In this document: piece by piece, positions 28,601 to 37,017 of the stretch | How the letters are laid out: every line of letters begins with the position of its first letter | Position numbering within the stretch: position 1 is the stretch's first letter | NCBI RefSeq assembly: GCF_029392075.1 | Contig: NZ_CP113929.1 | Coordinates: 1,426,001-1,490,000 of the forward strand | DNA from: Bifidobacterium sp. ESL0704 | GTDB taxonomy: Bacteria; Actinomycetota; Actinomycetes; Actinomycetales; Bifidobacteriaceae | DNA: 64,000 nucleotides | Direction of reading: 5' to 3' | Notes under the pieces: generated by a model | Told to the model about the DNA's origin: nothing | Databases searched by the model: none | What the model saw: only the letters and a program-made list of their open reading frames with translations | Position numbers and translations under genes: made by a program

Positions 28601-28728
28601 TGCAAAGCCCGGCTGTCGAAGCCCGACTCCCCCAGGCGCGCAAACCGTTCGCGCGCCTGACCGAGATCCTGCATCCCTGCGCGGATCAGGTCATGAGTCG
28701 TGATTTCGAATTCCCTGTCAGCTTCCAT
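25618..28728 (-). CDS. glnE: Bifunctional glutamine synthetase adenylyltransferase/adenylyl-removing enzyme
   Basis: Adjusts glutamine synthetase activity by adding or removing AMP in response to nitrogen status. 1036 residues with two nucleotidyltransferase domains, each with its own motif: GMGKLGAQELNYVSDCDLVYV in the N-terminal half and AMGRYGGQEVNFCSDADVIMMY in the C-terminal half. Each is followed by a helical GlnD-UR_UTase-like region (LKLGAGGLSDVEWTVQLLQL). Transcribed leftward toward the pyr operon with its own terminator. The gltBD operon elsewhere in the window completes GS-GOGAT nitrogen assimilation. Confidence 0.95.
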   Translation of the reverse strand: MEADREFEITTHDLIRAGMQDLGQARERFARLGESGFDSRALQVVLTSLQRACDPDAALKHLVEISAVPETRTYTPEALSRLIGVLGASNALGALMRVHPGLVSAAACDPCGSLDFSRAERIARMNEAVKEAVSSSADMPAANMSAAVEALREHYYLQLAAIMAEDTAADDPVNIQPQISAKLSDLADAAIGAALDIARTQVEGSEHCGFTVIGMGKLGAQELNYVSDCDLVYVVEPLAAQGEEKIDGAALTRIGTKIGTLLQKICQSVIPGVAMPPLWQIDTALRPEGKDGPLVRTVDSCRVYYEKWASNWEFQALLKARIVAGDEELGKAYLDLTRPLVWSASKRDNFVYDCQKMRKRVEDNIPSDLRDREIKLGKGGLRDVEFTVQMLQLVHGRSDESLRGRSTLGALQALSAGGYVARPQAARLDKDYRFERVLEHRAQTWELKRTHLFADLGKVKENELDIVRNADTRAIDGNPELRRMARAFGLLPDQLVQRYDKVRREVRRLHSDIYYRPMLPIAAQLDDDQITLSDKATRERFESIGFADPDAAMRHVKALTEGVSRAAKINRILLPSILQWLSQGQNPDMGLLQWRKLEERFGGGSQYLGFLRDSPQALIRLCHILSNSRLLGDALNQSIESVTWLGDDGMLMPRTRESLDVRSQAAVSRYADNMNDFATSIRAMRRHEIERIGLGWTSGVFDDGTGLAGMTDVYDAAIEAALQWSIRHQCTEMGFDAAPVAISVIAMGRYGGQEVNFCSDADVIMMYRPKGTAENGRGENPAESTAEFARNVVNDLRNILQGPASLEPKIDLDFGLRPEGKNGPLIRSYESCRDYYTKWYSTWERQALLRARYAAGDARLAKDFLTQLADPLRYMDRALTDEEVGEIRRLKARMEAERLPHGVKRNQHLKLGAGGLSDVEWTVQLLQLEHAGRHEGLRVHSTLAALDELERLGYIGGDDVDALRRAWKMLTAARNGNYLWGARLSQADVLPSDFYGLGGVATFLGYDANRGQYFGNDLQAVMRRCREVTERLFYGL

Positions 28729-28797
28729 AACCCCAATCTACAACCTGCCCACTCTTTTTACATGGATGCAAGTCAATAGGATTATTTTCCGTTCTGC

Positions 28798-29046
28798 TTA
28801 TTCCTGGTTGTCACGGTCCTCTTGGTCATCGTCGCCATTGCCGCCACCGTCGCTTTTCCAGCTCTGGAAACCGGCGTAGACACCGTATCCGGTGACAATG
28901 AGGAGACAGACGACAAAAACAAGATTGGGCCAGGTAAAGAACGTACCGGCTTTGGCGGCTTCACTGCCGGACTGAACCAGCCAAATGAGACAGGCGACGG
29001 ACATCAGGAAATACAGGATGGCCCTGCTATGTTCGGACAGTTTCAT
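28798..29046 (-). CDS. Small membrane protein with acidic tail
   Basis: 82 residues: two hydrophobic segments (AILYFLMSVACLIWLVQS; LVFVVCLLIVTGYGVYAGF) and a Gly/Asp-rich C-terminus (SDGGGNGDDDQEDRDNQE). Three in-frame ATGs are close together; 29046 is preferred because AAAGG lies eight bases upstream, 29064 being the longest. Function unknown. A Fur-like inverted repeat immediately upstream suggests metal- or stress-responsive expression. Confidence 0.65.
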   Translation of the reverse strand: MKLSEHSRAILYFLMSVACLIWLVQSGSEAAKAGTFFTWPNLVFVVCLLIVTGYGVYAGFQSWKSDGGGNGDDDQEDRDNQE

Positions 29047-29077
29047 ATCCATGACCTTTCGCATACCTCAGATATGA

Positions 29078-29102
29078 ATAATTTTCATTATATGAGAATT
29101 AT
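29078..29102. promoter_or_regulatory. Fur-like inverted repeat upstream of small membrane protein
   Basis: ATAATTTTCAT - TAT - ATGAGAATTAT: 11-bp arms with one mismatch. The AT-rich ATAATT/TCAT composition resembles Fur-type boxes. It sits about 30 bp before the 28798-29046 gene, over its expected promoter. The binding protein is not encoded in the window. Confidence 0.45.
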
Positions 29103-29188
29103 CATTGCCGTAACGCCACAACGAAAAGTGCATGCAGACTATCGTTTCCAGCGAATCCTGCATGCACTTCCCTTTCCCATCAATGCAC

Positions 29189-30415
29189 TCAGCTCTTCTT
29201 GCGCTTGGACATGATGTCCACAGCCACGGCAAGCAGAAGCACCAGACCCTTGATGGTCTTGACCACGGCGGTGTCGACGCCCATGATCGACAGACCCTGG
29301 TTGATGACGCCCATCACGAACGCACCGACCACGGCACCGGGGATGGTGCCGACGCCGCCGGCGACTGCCGTGCCGCCGATGAAGCAGGCAGCGATGGCGT
29401 CCATCTCGAACTCCATACCGGTCTGGGCGGTTGCAGAGGCCAGACGAGAGAGCATGCAGATGGCGGCCACAGCGGACAGGAAGCCCATGTGGACGAAGAG
29501 GATGAAGTCCACGCGCTTGGTGTTGATGCCGGAGAGGATGGCGGCCTTGCGGTTGCCGCCGACCGCATAGACATGGCGTCCGAAGACGGTACGCGTGAGG
29601 ATGAAGTTGTAGACAAGCACCAGCACGCCGACGATGACCAGCATGATGGGGATGCCGCCTTGATTTTCGTTGCCGGACGAGGCGATCAGATAGGTGACGA
29701 AGGCGATGACCGCGCTGATCAGCACGCACTTGATGACGGTCATGACCATCGGCTCGGGCACCAGCCCCACCTTCTCGGTACGCTTGCGCTTCGAGAGCTG
29801 ACTGTAGACATAGGCGACGATGCACACCAGCCCCACCACGATGCTCAGTCCGTCGAACGGCCCCCAGAAGCCCAAGATATTGGGCAGATAGTTACGGGCG
29901 ATGCCGCGGAACGCGTCGGAGGTGATCGGCACGGATTCACCGACGATCACGGTCGCCAGGCCTCTGAACATCAGCATGCCGGCCAAAGTGGTGATGAAAC
30001 CGGGAATGCCGATCACCGCGACCCAGAAGCCCTGCCAGCAGCCTACGATCAGACCGACGATCAGGGAGACGACGATGGCCAGCATCCAGTTCATTCCCTG
30101 ACGTTCCATCAACAGCGCACAGATGCCACCGATGAACGCAACCAGCGAGCCGACCGACAAATCGATGTGAGTGGCGATGATGACCATCACCATACCTATG
30201 GCCAGAATGATCACGTAGGCGTTTTGCTGGATCAGGGAGACGAAGCTGTTCGGCTTGAGCAGCACGCCCTTGGTGAGTATCTCGAAGACGACGATGATGA
30301 CCACCAACGCCGCGACGATGCCGTATTGGCGTGCGTTGTTGGCGATGGCGGACAGGATCGCGCCCCTGTTTTCCTTGTCTTGTTTTTTGGTAGGCGATAC
30401 GACTGTGGAACTCAT
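29189..30415 (-). CDS. Sugar ABC transporter permease (GguB/MmsB type)
   Basis: 408-residue multi-spanning permease of the carbohydrate uptake CUT2 family. About ten or more hydrophobic segments; the family motif IATHIDLSVGSLVAFIGGICALLM and the region GVGTIPGAVVGAFVMGVINQGLSIMGVDTAVVKTIKGLVLLLAVAVD are clear. The start overlaps the ATPase stop by four bases. Works with the ATPase and binding protein upstream to import a monosaccharide such as a pentose, galactose or fucose; the sugar cannot be named from sequence. Confidence 0.93.
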   Translation of the reverse strand: MSSTVVSPTKKQDKENRGAILSAIANNARQYGIVAALVVIIVVFEILTKGVLLKPNSFVSLIQQNAYVIILAIGMVMVIIATHIDLSVGSLVAFIGGICALLMERQGMNWMLAIVVSLIVGLIVGCWQGFWVAVIGIPGFITTLAGMLMFRGLATVIVGESVPITSDAFRGIARNYLPNILGFWGPFDGLSIVVGLVCIVAYVYSQLSKRKRTEKVGLVPEPMVMTVIKCVLISAVIAFVTYLIASSGNENQGGIPIMLVIVGVLVLVYNFILTRTVFGRHVYAVGGNRKAAILSGINTKRVDFILFVHMGFLSAVAAICMLSRLASATAQTGMEFEMDAIAACFIGGTAVAGGVGTIPGAVVGAFVMGVINQGLSIMGVDTAVVKTIKGLVLLLAVAVDIMSKRKKS

Positions 30416-31968
30416 CGTGCTGCCACTTCCTTTTCTTTTGTCATACCCTTCATCAGGTATTCCTGACTAAATTTGTCCCGATGCACCTCGTCGGTGATCA
30501 CACCTTGGCTGACGGTGTAGATGCGGTCGCATACCCCGATGAGCTCCGGGAGCTCCGACGAGATGAATATGACCGCCTTGCCCGCATCCGCCAGCCTGTC
30601 GATGATCTCGTAGATCTCATATTTGGCGCCGACGTCGATGCCTCTGGTGGGCTCGTCCAGGATGAGCACATCCGGGTCGGAAAGCACCCATTTGGCAAGC
30701 ACGACCTTCTGCTGGTTACCGCCGGAAAGCGAACTGACCGGCTCCTCGATGCTGGTGCATTTGATATTGAAATCCTTGCGGTATTCGCCTACACGCTTGC
30801 GTTCGATGTTGTCGTCCATGACACCGAACTTGCTCATGCGTTTCAGGCTTGCCATGGACGCATTCTCACGGATGTTCTGCAACAGGTTGAGACCGTACAT
30901 CTTCCTGTCTTCGGTGGCGTAGGCCAGACCGGCGTCGATGGCATCCTGTACGTTGGACAGGTTGACCTTCTTGCCTTTGACGTACACCTCTCCGGAAATA
31001 TGGGAGCCGTAGGAACGTCCGAAGACACTCCTTGCCATCTCGGTGCGGCCGGCGCCCATAAGCCCTGCCAGACCGACGATCTCGCCGGCATGAACGTTGA
31101 AGTTGGCATGGTCGACGATGACACGGTTGACATCCTGGGGATGGTGGACGGTCCAATCCTTGACACGCAGGAACTCCGGGCCCGGCTTGTTCGAGGGGTG
31201 CTCCGGATAGAGGTTGGTCAGCTCACGGCCGACCATCAGATGAATCAGCTCGTTCTGGTCGAGCGGTTCATCCTCGTCGACATGCATCGTGCCCACCGTC
31301 GAACCATCACGGATGATGGTGACGTTGTCGGCGATATCGGCCACCTCGTTCAACTTGTGGCTGATGATGATGCTGGTCACGCCCTGCTTGTCTCTAAGTT
31401 CACGCACAAGGTTGAGCAGATTCGCCGAATCCTCGTCGTTCAACGCGGCAGTGGGCTCGTCCAGGATCAGCAGCTTGACGTTCTTCGAAAGGGCCTTGGC
31501 GATTTCGACGAGCTGCTGTTTGCCGACGCCCAGATCCATGATCTTGGTGTCGGGAGACTCCTCGAGCCCCACACGCTTCATCAGCTCGACGGCTTTCGCG
31601 CGCGTTTCACCCCAGTTGACGATACCGCTCTTCTGCTGTTCGTTGCCGATGAAGATGTTCTCGTCAACGGGCAGGTAAGGGCTCAGCGCAAGCTCCTGGT
31701 GAATGATGACGATGCCGTCGGCCTCGGAGTCATTGATGGTCCGGTACTTGCATTCCTTGCCCTCGAACGTGATGGTGCCGGTGTAGCTACCATACGGGTA
31801 GACGCCCGAAAGCACGTTCATCAACGTTGATTTGCCGGCACCGTTCTCCCCGCAAATGGCGTGGATCTCCCCTCGCCTTACCGTGAGATTCACGTCGTCC
31901 AGCGCCTTGACGGGCCCGAATTTCTTGGTGATGCTTTTCATGGTCAGTATGACGTTGTCATCTGGCAT
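30412..31968 (-). CDS. Sugar ABC transporter ATPase, two-domain (GguA/MmsA type)
   Basis: 518-residue CUT2 ATPase with duplicated ABC domains: Walker A GENGAGKST near residue 40, Walker B LLILDEPTAALN, and a C-terminal half with signature LSGGNQQKVVLAKW and LILDEPTRGIDVG. As in the family, the second half lacks a standard Walker A (GLMGAGRTE). 86 bp downstream of the binding protein gene and coupled to the permease gene. Confidence 0.95.
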   Translation of the reverse strand: MPDDNVILTMKSITKKFGPVKALDDVNLTVRRGEIHAICGENGAGKSTLMNVLSGVYPYGSYTGTITFEGKECKYRTINDSEADGIVIIHQELALSPYLPVDENIFIGNEQQKSGIVNWGETRAKAVELMKRVGLEESPDTKIMDLGVGKQQLVEIAKALSKNVKLLILDEPTAALNDEDSANLLNLVRELRDKQGVTSIIISHKLNEVADIADNVTIIRDGSTVGTMHVDEDEPLDQNELIHLMVGRELTNLYPEHPSNKPGPEFLRVKDWTVHHPQDVNRVIVDHANFNVHAGEIVGLAGLMGAGRTEMARSVFGRSYGSHISGEVYVKGKKVNLSNVQDAIDAGLAYATEDRKMYGLNLLQNIRENASMASLKRMSKFGVMDDNIERKRVGEYRKDFNIKCTSIEEPVSSLSGGNQQKVVLAKWVLSDPDVLILDEPTRGIDVGAKYEIYEIIDRLADAGKAVIFISSELPELIGVCDRIYTVSQGVITDEVHRDKFSQEYLMKGMTKEKEVAAR

Positions 31969-32054
31969 GACCCATACCTCCTTCTCGACGCAAGCGGGTT
32001 TGTGGACCGCCCATAAGGCAGGTCCGCGACCCGCATTGCCTAGTGGATGTCAAG

Positions 32055-33224
32055 CTACTTGACATCGGTGCCCTTGGTCAGCGCGTCGAAGCGCTGCTGC
32101 GTCACATATTTCGCCTTGACAAGATCGGTCAGGTTCTCTTGCGTGATGTTCTGAGGATCAAGAAGCTTGGAAGGCACGTCGATGTTGTTGTTGTTGAACT
32201 TGCCGTTGATGCCGGTGACCTTCTTGTTCTCCGCGATCTCGATGATCATGTCGTAGACGGCATCGGCCAGCTTGTTGACGTTCTTGAACACCGTCTGGCC
32301 CTGAGTGCCCTTGGCGATGTTGGCCACGGCGATCTCCATGGCGTCCTGACCGGTGATGTACGGCCATGAAGCGGTGCCGGGCTGCATGTCGGGGCGCTTC
32401 TCCTGGATGGCGTTGATCACGCCCTGGGAGATGCCGTCATACGGGCTGAGGACCGCATCAAGCTTCTCGCCATGCGCATAGGTGGAGTCGATGATGGATT
32501 CCATATCCTTCTGCGCCTGCTCGGCCTTCCATGACTGCACGGAAATCTTCTGCCAATCGGACATCTTGAAGTCCGCCTTCACGCCACCGCCGTGGTTCGA
32601 GGGGCTGACCAGCACGCCTGACTTGAAGTACGGCTGCAGCAGCTGCCAAGCGCCCTTGAAGAAGTACTTCGCATTGTTGTCGTCAGGAGAACCGGAGAAA
32701 AGCTCGATGTTGAACGGGCCCTTGGCGCCCTTCTTCAAGCCCAGCTTGTCGATCAGGTAGTTGGCCTCGAGCACGCCGGTCTGCTCCAGCTGGAAGGTGG
32801 CATAGTAGTCGACGGCCTTCGTGTTCATGATCAGGCGGTCGTAGGCGATGACCTTGGCACCTGCGTCCTTGGCCTTTTCAACGGCCGGCCCCACCGCGGT
32901 GCCGTCCTTGGAGGCGACCACGACGATCTTGGCGTTGTTGTTGACCATATTCTCGATATCCGCGTTCTGTTGCGGAGGCTTGTCATCGGCGAACGAAAGC
33001 AGCACCTTGTAGCCGGCGGCCTCGAGCTTCTTCTTCAGATTGTTGCCGTCCTTGTTCCAACGTTCCTCCGACTTGGTCGGCATGGAGATGCCGATGGTGT
33101 CGCCTTTCTTGATATTGCTTCCCTCGCTGGCAGCGCCGCCGCCACGGGAAGTGCCGCAGGCGCCGACGCCTACGCACATGGCCGCGCCCAATGCGAGCGC
33201 AAGCATTTTTCTTGGTAATCTCAT
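32055..33224 (-). CDS. Sugar-binding lipoprotein (ChvE type)
   Basis: 389-residue extracellular receptor of the importer. The N-terminus MRLPRKMLALALGAAMCVGVGAC is a lipoprotein signal peptide with lipobox VGAC, so Cys23 is the likely lipidated residue. The periplasmic-binding fold follows (IGISMPTKSEERWNKDG; VVASKDGTAVGPAVEKAKDAGAKVIAYDRLI; FSGSPDDNNAKYFFKGA), and resembles ChvE/multiple monosaccharide receptors. The ATG at 33224 has GAAGGAGAAG upstream. First gene of the importer operon, divergent from a ROK repressor. Confidence 0.93.
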   Translation of the reverse strand: MRLPRKMLALALGAAMCVGVGACGTSRGGGAASEGSNIKKGDTIGISMPTKSEERWNKDGNNLKKKLEAAGYKVLLSFADDKPPQQNADIENMVNNNAKIVVVASKDGTAVGPAVEKAKDAGAKVIAYDRLIMNTKAVDYYATFQLEQTGVLEANYLIDKLGLKKGAKGPFNIELFSGSPDDNNAKYFFKGAWQLLQPYFKSGVLVSPSNHGGGVKADFKMSDWQKISVQSWKAEQAQKDMESIIDSTYAHGEKLDAVLSPYDGISQGVINAIQEKRPDMQPGTASWPYITGQDAMEIAVANIAKGTQGQTVFKNVNKLADAVYDMIIEIAENKKVTGINGKFNNNNIDVPSKLLDPQNITQENLTDLVKAKYVTQQRFDALTKGTDVK

Positions 33225-33292
33225 TGCTTCTCCTTCAACTTCGAAAGATCGGATCCAGATCATTCTGCAATCCGTATACTGTGATATACCTT

Positions 33293-33315
33293 TTGAATTA
33301 AGTTGTCAAATTCAA
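33293..33315. promoter_or_regulatory. Inverted repeat in the chvE-type / ROK divergent promoter
   Basis: TTGAATT (33293-33299) - 9 bp - AATTCAA (33309-33315), a perfect 7-bp AT-rich inverted repeat. It sits 68 bp before the binding-protein start and 114 bp before the ROK start. ROK repressors often bind AT-rich palindromes, so this is a candidate operator for the neighbouring regulator. Confidence 0.5.
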
Positions 33316-33429
33316 TTTCAAGAATTTTCGCTTTTCGTGTTTTATCATCGAATCCAATCTTCGTTGTTCCGTCTTTCCGGCCTTCGTTCCGCTGGGCAAA
33401 CGTCGGAAAGACGGTTATGCTTGGTTGGT

Positions 33430-34587
33430 ATGGCAAGACTGTTCGGTTCCCAGAGCTCACTTCGCGAGGCGAATTGCGCTAGCATCCTTGATTGCATCCA
33501 TCGCTGCGGCGCCATGACCCAAATCGAGCTTGCCGAATCCACGGGTCTGTCGACCGCCACCATCTCCACCCTTGTCCGCCAGCTCGTGGCCGCCAACCGA
33601 CTGACCACACAGGGCACTGTCCGCAACGGCCGACGTGCCACCTTGGTGGCGCTTTCGCATCAGAAAGGGCTAACCGTCGGCCTGCATATCAGCCGTCATA
33701 ACCTTCTGCTGTCCATCCTTGACACATCGCAGCAAATCGTGGCCGAGCACAACCTTCCGTTGGCGCGCGGCCATAAAACCGACACGACACTTGGGCGCGC
33801 CATGGTCCTGCTCAACGAGACGCTGAACAACATAGGGGCCCGGGCCGAAGAGGTTCTCGGAATCGGCGTGGCCGTCTCGGCTCCGGTCGACCGGATAAGC
33901 CACACCATCGCCTTGCCCGGCATCCTTCCCGGATGGGAGGGCAACGACATCATCGGCCCCTTCTCCGAAGCGTTCCACGTTCCGGTGGTCATCGACAATG
34001 ACGCGAACGCCTCGGCGGAATGCGAACGAACCATGGGCTCGGCACAGGGTAAAACCGATTTCGTCTACGTCAACGCCGGGGAGGGCGTCGGATCGGGCAT
34101 CGTCATCAACGGATGCCTCCACCGCGGAGTCACCGGTCTGGCCGGGGAAATAGGGCATATCCAGGTCGACCCCCTCGGTTCCATCTGTACATGCGGCAAC
34201 CGGGGATGCCTCGATACGCTTGTCGGCGAGGACAGTCTGGTCTCGCTGCTGAGCGTGACCCACGGCAACATGACACTTGCGGACCTGGTGGAGAAGGCCA
34301 CGAAAGGCGACCCGGGGTGCCGAAAAGTCATTTCGGACGCGGCCATCCGCATCGGTGACGTCTGCGCCGATCTGTGCATATCCGTCGATCCCGAAGTCGT
34401 GGTGCTCGGCGGCATGCTTTCCGAGGCGGGCGACGACTTCCGCAAGCCGTTCTCGCAGGCCTTGCAGCGGTTGCTGTTCCCGTTCGTGGTCAAACCCATC
34501 CAGGTCATACCCGCACGCTATCCGATGGACGGCCCGTCGCTGGGCATCGCGTTGATGGCGCTCAGGAAAGCGGAAAATCGGCAATAG
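33430..34587 (+). CDS. ROK family transcriptional repressor
   Basis: 385 residues: an N-terminal winged HTH (NCASILDCIHRCGAMTQIELAESTGLSTATISTLVRQLVAANRL) and a ROK sugar-kinase-like domain with GIGVAVSAPVD, IDNDANASAECE and the cysteine cluster HIQVDPLGSICTCGNRGCLDTLVG (CxCGxxGC). The start is uncertain: the frame is open far upstream into the opposite strand's gene, and ATG 33430 just before LFGSQSSLREAN fits the family. Divergent from the importer operon, which it probably controls in response to the imported sugar. Confidence 0.9.
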   Translation: MARLFGSQSSLREANCASILDCIHRCGAMTQIELAESTGLSTATISTLVRQLVAANRLTTQGTVRNGRRATLVALSHQKGLTVGLHISRHNLLLSILDTSQQIVAEHNLPLARGHKTDTTLGRAMVLLNETLNNIGARAEEVLGIGVAVSAPVDRISHTIALPGILPGWEGNDIIGPFSEAFHVPVVIDNDANASAECERTMGSAQGKTDFVYVNAGEGVGSGIVINGCLHRGVTGLAGEIGHIQVDPLGSICTCGNRGCLDTLVGEDSLVSLLSVTHGNMTLADLVEKATKGDPGCRKVISDAAIRIGDVCADLCISVDPEVVVLGGMLSEAGDDFRKPFSQALQRLLFPFVVKPIQVIPARYPMDGPSLGIALMALRKAENRQ

Positions 34588-34627
34588 CACGACCTAGGAT
34601 ATATTGGAGAGGATAAGGAGAAAGGCA

Positions 34628-35524
34628 ATGATGTCGTTTCGCAATGATGCGCCACTGCTCAGCTTGCATGACATTTCTGTGCGATTTGGTTTTGTCGATG
34701 CTCTGAAATCTGTCAGTCTCGACATAGCACCGCATGAGATCATTGCAATCGTCGGTGACAACGGGGCCGGCAAATCGACGTTGGTCAAGGTCATCGGAGG
34801 ACTCCAGCAACCCGATTCCGGCGAGATCTTCTATCAGGGAAACCCGTCTGAGATACGAAGCATCCATGACGCCAACGGCATGGGCATCGTGACGGTGTTC
34901 CAAGGCCAGGAATTCTGCGAGAACCTCGACGTCACCTCCAACCTGTTTCTCGGCAGGGAGCTGCGCGACGAAAAAGGCAGGCGTGACGATGAGACCATGA
35001 ACGACACCGCGCGCAATATCCTGCAGGAATTCAACTCACCCATCCGTGTAGGACAGCCTATCGGCACGCTGTCGGCAGGCCAGCGTCAAACGGTGGCACT
35101 GGCCAGGACCCTGCTCAACGACCCGAAACTCATTCTGCTGGATGAGCCCACGGCCTCGCTGTCGGTAATGCAGACAGCCGAAGTGCTCACCTACATGAAG
35201 CGGCTTCGTTCACAGGGGCGTTCGGTGCTGCTGGTCGGCCATGACATTCCCGACGTATTCGCCGTCGCCGACCGTATCGTCGTGCTCAGGCACGGCAGAA
35301 TCAACGGCGTCCACGAAACCGCCGACACCACCTACGAGCAGATCATCGCCGAAATCGCAGGAGTCGACGCCGACCAGAAGACCATGGATTCCATTACGAC
35401 GATGAGACAGTATGGGCGTCTGGTCAAACGCAGGACGCTCATCGATCGAACGATGGCCATGCAGGAAACGCAAAAAGACATGTCCGGGCAACCCGGCAAA
35501 CGCAAGGAGGCACCGGAAGCATGA
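34628..35524 (+). CDS. Single-domain sugar-type ABC ATPase (FrcA-like), orphan
   Basis: 298 residues with one ABC domain: Walker A GDNGAGKST, a slightly altered signature LSAGQRQTVALART, Walker B LILLDEPTASL and H-loop GHDIPD. A charged C-terminal extension of ~60 residues follows. The ATG at 34628 has AAGGAGA seven bases upstream. It follows the ROK gene by 40 bp and is coupled to a small membrane protein. No matching permease lies beside it, so it may serve the adjacent importer or a transporter elsewhere. Confidence 0.85.
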   Translation: MMSFRNDAPLLSLHDISVRFGFVDALKSVSLDIAPHEIIAIVGDNGAGKSTLVKVIGGLQQPDSGEIFYQGNPSEIRSIHDANGMGIVTVFQGQEFCENLDVTSNLFLGRELRDEKGRRDDETMNDTARNILQEFNSPIRVGQPIGTLSAGQRQTVALARTLLNDPKLILLDEPTASLSVMQTAEVLTYMKRLRSQGRSVLLVGHDIPDVFAVADRIVVLRHGRINGVHETADTTYEQIIAEIAGVDADQKTMDSITTMRQYGRLVKRRTLIDRTMAMQETQKDMSGQPGKRKEAPEA

Positions 35525-35910
35525 ATTCCACTGATCTTATCGTCGCCATCATCATCGGCATTGTCGCCTTCGTCATCGGACTGGCGTTTGGTGCGATGCC
35601 GGGACGCACCGCCCTGATGACCGATCAGCAGAACCGTCTGCAGCAATGGATCGGGGTCGGTTTCATCGTCGTCGTCTTCGTTCTGATGTACGCCCACCTC
35701 GACATCTCCTCGTGGACCGCCATTCTCGGGGCGCTCGTCGGTTTCGCCATCGCCAAGATTCCGCCCGTCCGCGGCCTGCTGTTGGCCAGGTTCGCCATCC
35801 TGCGCCCCAAAACGAAAACACCCGGGGAAAACCGTCCGGCGCCTACAACGCCCCGAAAGCGCCAAAAGTCGAAAAAGAGGCGCAACACCACCAAGCACCA
35901 CCGGAAATGA
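35521..35910 (+). CDS. Small membrane protein coupled to the orphan ATPase
   Basis: 129 residues with three hydrophobic segments (LIVAIIIGIVAFVIGLAFGAM; WIGVGFIVVVFVLMYAHL; WTAILGALVGFAIAKI) and a strongly basic tail rich in Lys/Arg (TPRKRQKSKKRRNTTKHHRK). The ATG overlaps the ATPase stop by four bases. It does not look like a CUT2 permease and no known domain is recognised. The tight coupling suggests it works with the ATPase. Confidence 0.75.
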   Translation: MNSTDLIVAIIIGIVAFVIGLAFGAMPGRTALMTDQQNRLQQWIGVGFIVVVFVLMYAHLDISSWTAILGALVGFAIAKIPPVRGLLLARFAILRPKTKTPGENRPAPTTPRKRQKSKKRRNTTKHHRK

Positions 35911-36077
35911 CCACTCCTGCCATTCGGCCGTCGATGCAGACAGGGCATCCGCGATAATCCTGAAGACAACCGCCATCTGAAAGGTAGCGTCGCTACAGGG
36001 GAACCGCGCAGTGGCGCTCGCGCCGTATATATAGTCCATGCACCGCCGACATCCCCTTTGGCATTACTGCAGCAGGA

Positions 36078-36932
36078 TCACTGCGGGGTGACGCTGAACA
36101 ATTGCTCGACGTTGGACCATATGCGGCGTGCGATCGCCGGACGGTTCATCGTGTAGAGGTGGATGCCGTCGACGCCGTGCGCCACCAGATCGGAAATCTG
36201 TTCGGAGGCGTAGTTGATGCCGGCCTGTTGGAGGCAAGGCAGGTTGTCGCCCCACTTGTCGACGATGCGTTGCACTTCCGAGGGGATCTTGGAACCGTTG
36301 CGCTTGGTCATGTTGTTGATCGATCTGACGCTGCGTATCGGCATGATGCCGGCTTCGATCGGCACATCGATGCCTTTGGCGCGCGCCAAATCGAGGAAAC
36401 GGTAGAAATCCTCGTTGTCGTAGAACAGCTGGGTGATCAGATGGGTGACGCCGGCGTCCACCTTCTTTTTGAGGTTGTCGACGTCGACTTCCAGGCACGA
36501 GGCCTCCAGATGGCATTCCGGGTAACAGGCGCCCATGATCTGCATATCGGGGTCATGCTGGCGGATGTAGGCGGCCAGATCGCTGGCATGTTCGAAATCC
36601 CCGCACGGCTCGTTGCCTTCGACATAATCGCCGCGCAACGCCAGCACGCCGAAGACCCCGGCCTTTCGGAAGAGGTCCAGCGCCTCGTCGACCGACGCCT
36701 TATCGCTGTATAGGGCGGTCAGATGGGCCACGACCGGAATGCGATAGTCGGCATTGACGGTGTGGGCTATCCTGGCGGTGTTGAGCCGGTTGGCATGGCT
36801 GCCATGACGATAGGTCACCGAAATGAAATCGGGGTCCAAACCCTGCAGCCCGTCAAGCGCATCATAGATGGTGCCTACCGGCGCATGCGGCTTGGGCGGA
36901 AACACTTCAAGCGAGAAAATCGGCGAATGCAT
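36078..36932 (-). CDS. metF: 5,10-Methylenetetrahydrofolate reductase
   Basis: Makes 5-methyl-THF, the methyl donor for MetE. 284 residues of the (beta/alpha)8 MTHFR fold: FSLEVFPPK at the N-terminus (catalytic Glu), DFISVTYRHGS, VLALRGDY, MGACYPECHLEA and TQLFYDNEDFYRFLDLARAKGIDVPIEAGIMPI. It lies 85 bp after metE on the same strand, a natural metabolic pair likely transcribed together. Confidence 0.95.
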   Translation of the reverse strand: MHSPIFSLEVFPPKPHAPVGTIYDALDGLQGLDPDFISVTYRHGSHANRLNTARIAHTVNADYRIPVVAHLTALYSDKASVDEALDLFRKAGVFGVLALRGDYVEGNEPCGDFEHASDLAAYIRQHDPDMQIMGACYPECHLEASCLEVDVDNLKKKVDAGVTHLITQLFYDNEDFYRFLDLARAKGIDVPIEAGIMPIRSVRSINNMTKRNGSKIPSEVQRIVDKWGDNLPCLQQAGINYASEQISDLVAHGVDGIHLYTMNRPAIARRIWSNVEQLFSVTPQ

Positions 36933-37017
36933 GTCTTGTCTCCTGTGACAAATGATGTGGCCGGCATCGTTTGCTTCTGCTTGATGTCGGCCACACGTTG
37001 ATGAATTTCAATCTTGC

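Noticed and set aside
33040-33429. N-terminal extension of the ROK repressor
   Set aside because: It overlaps the oppositely oriented lipoprotein signal sequence and the intergenic promoter; the ROK HTH begins after 33430.
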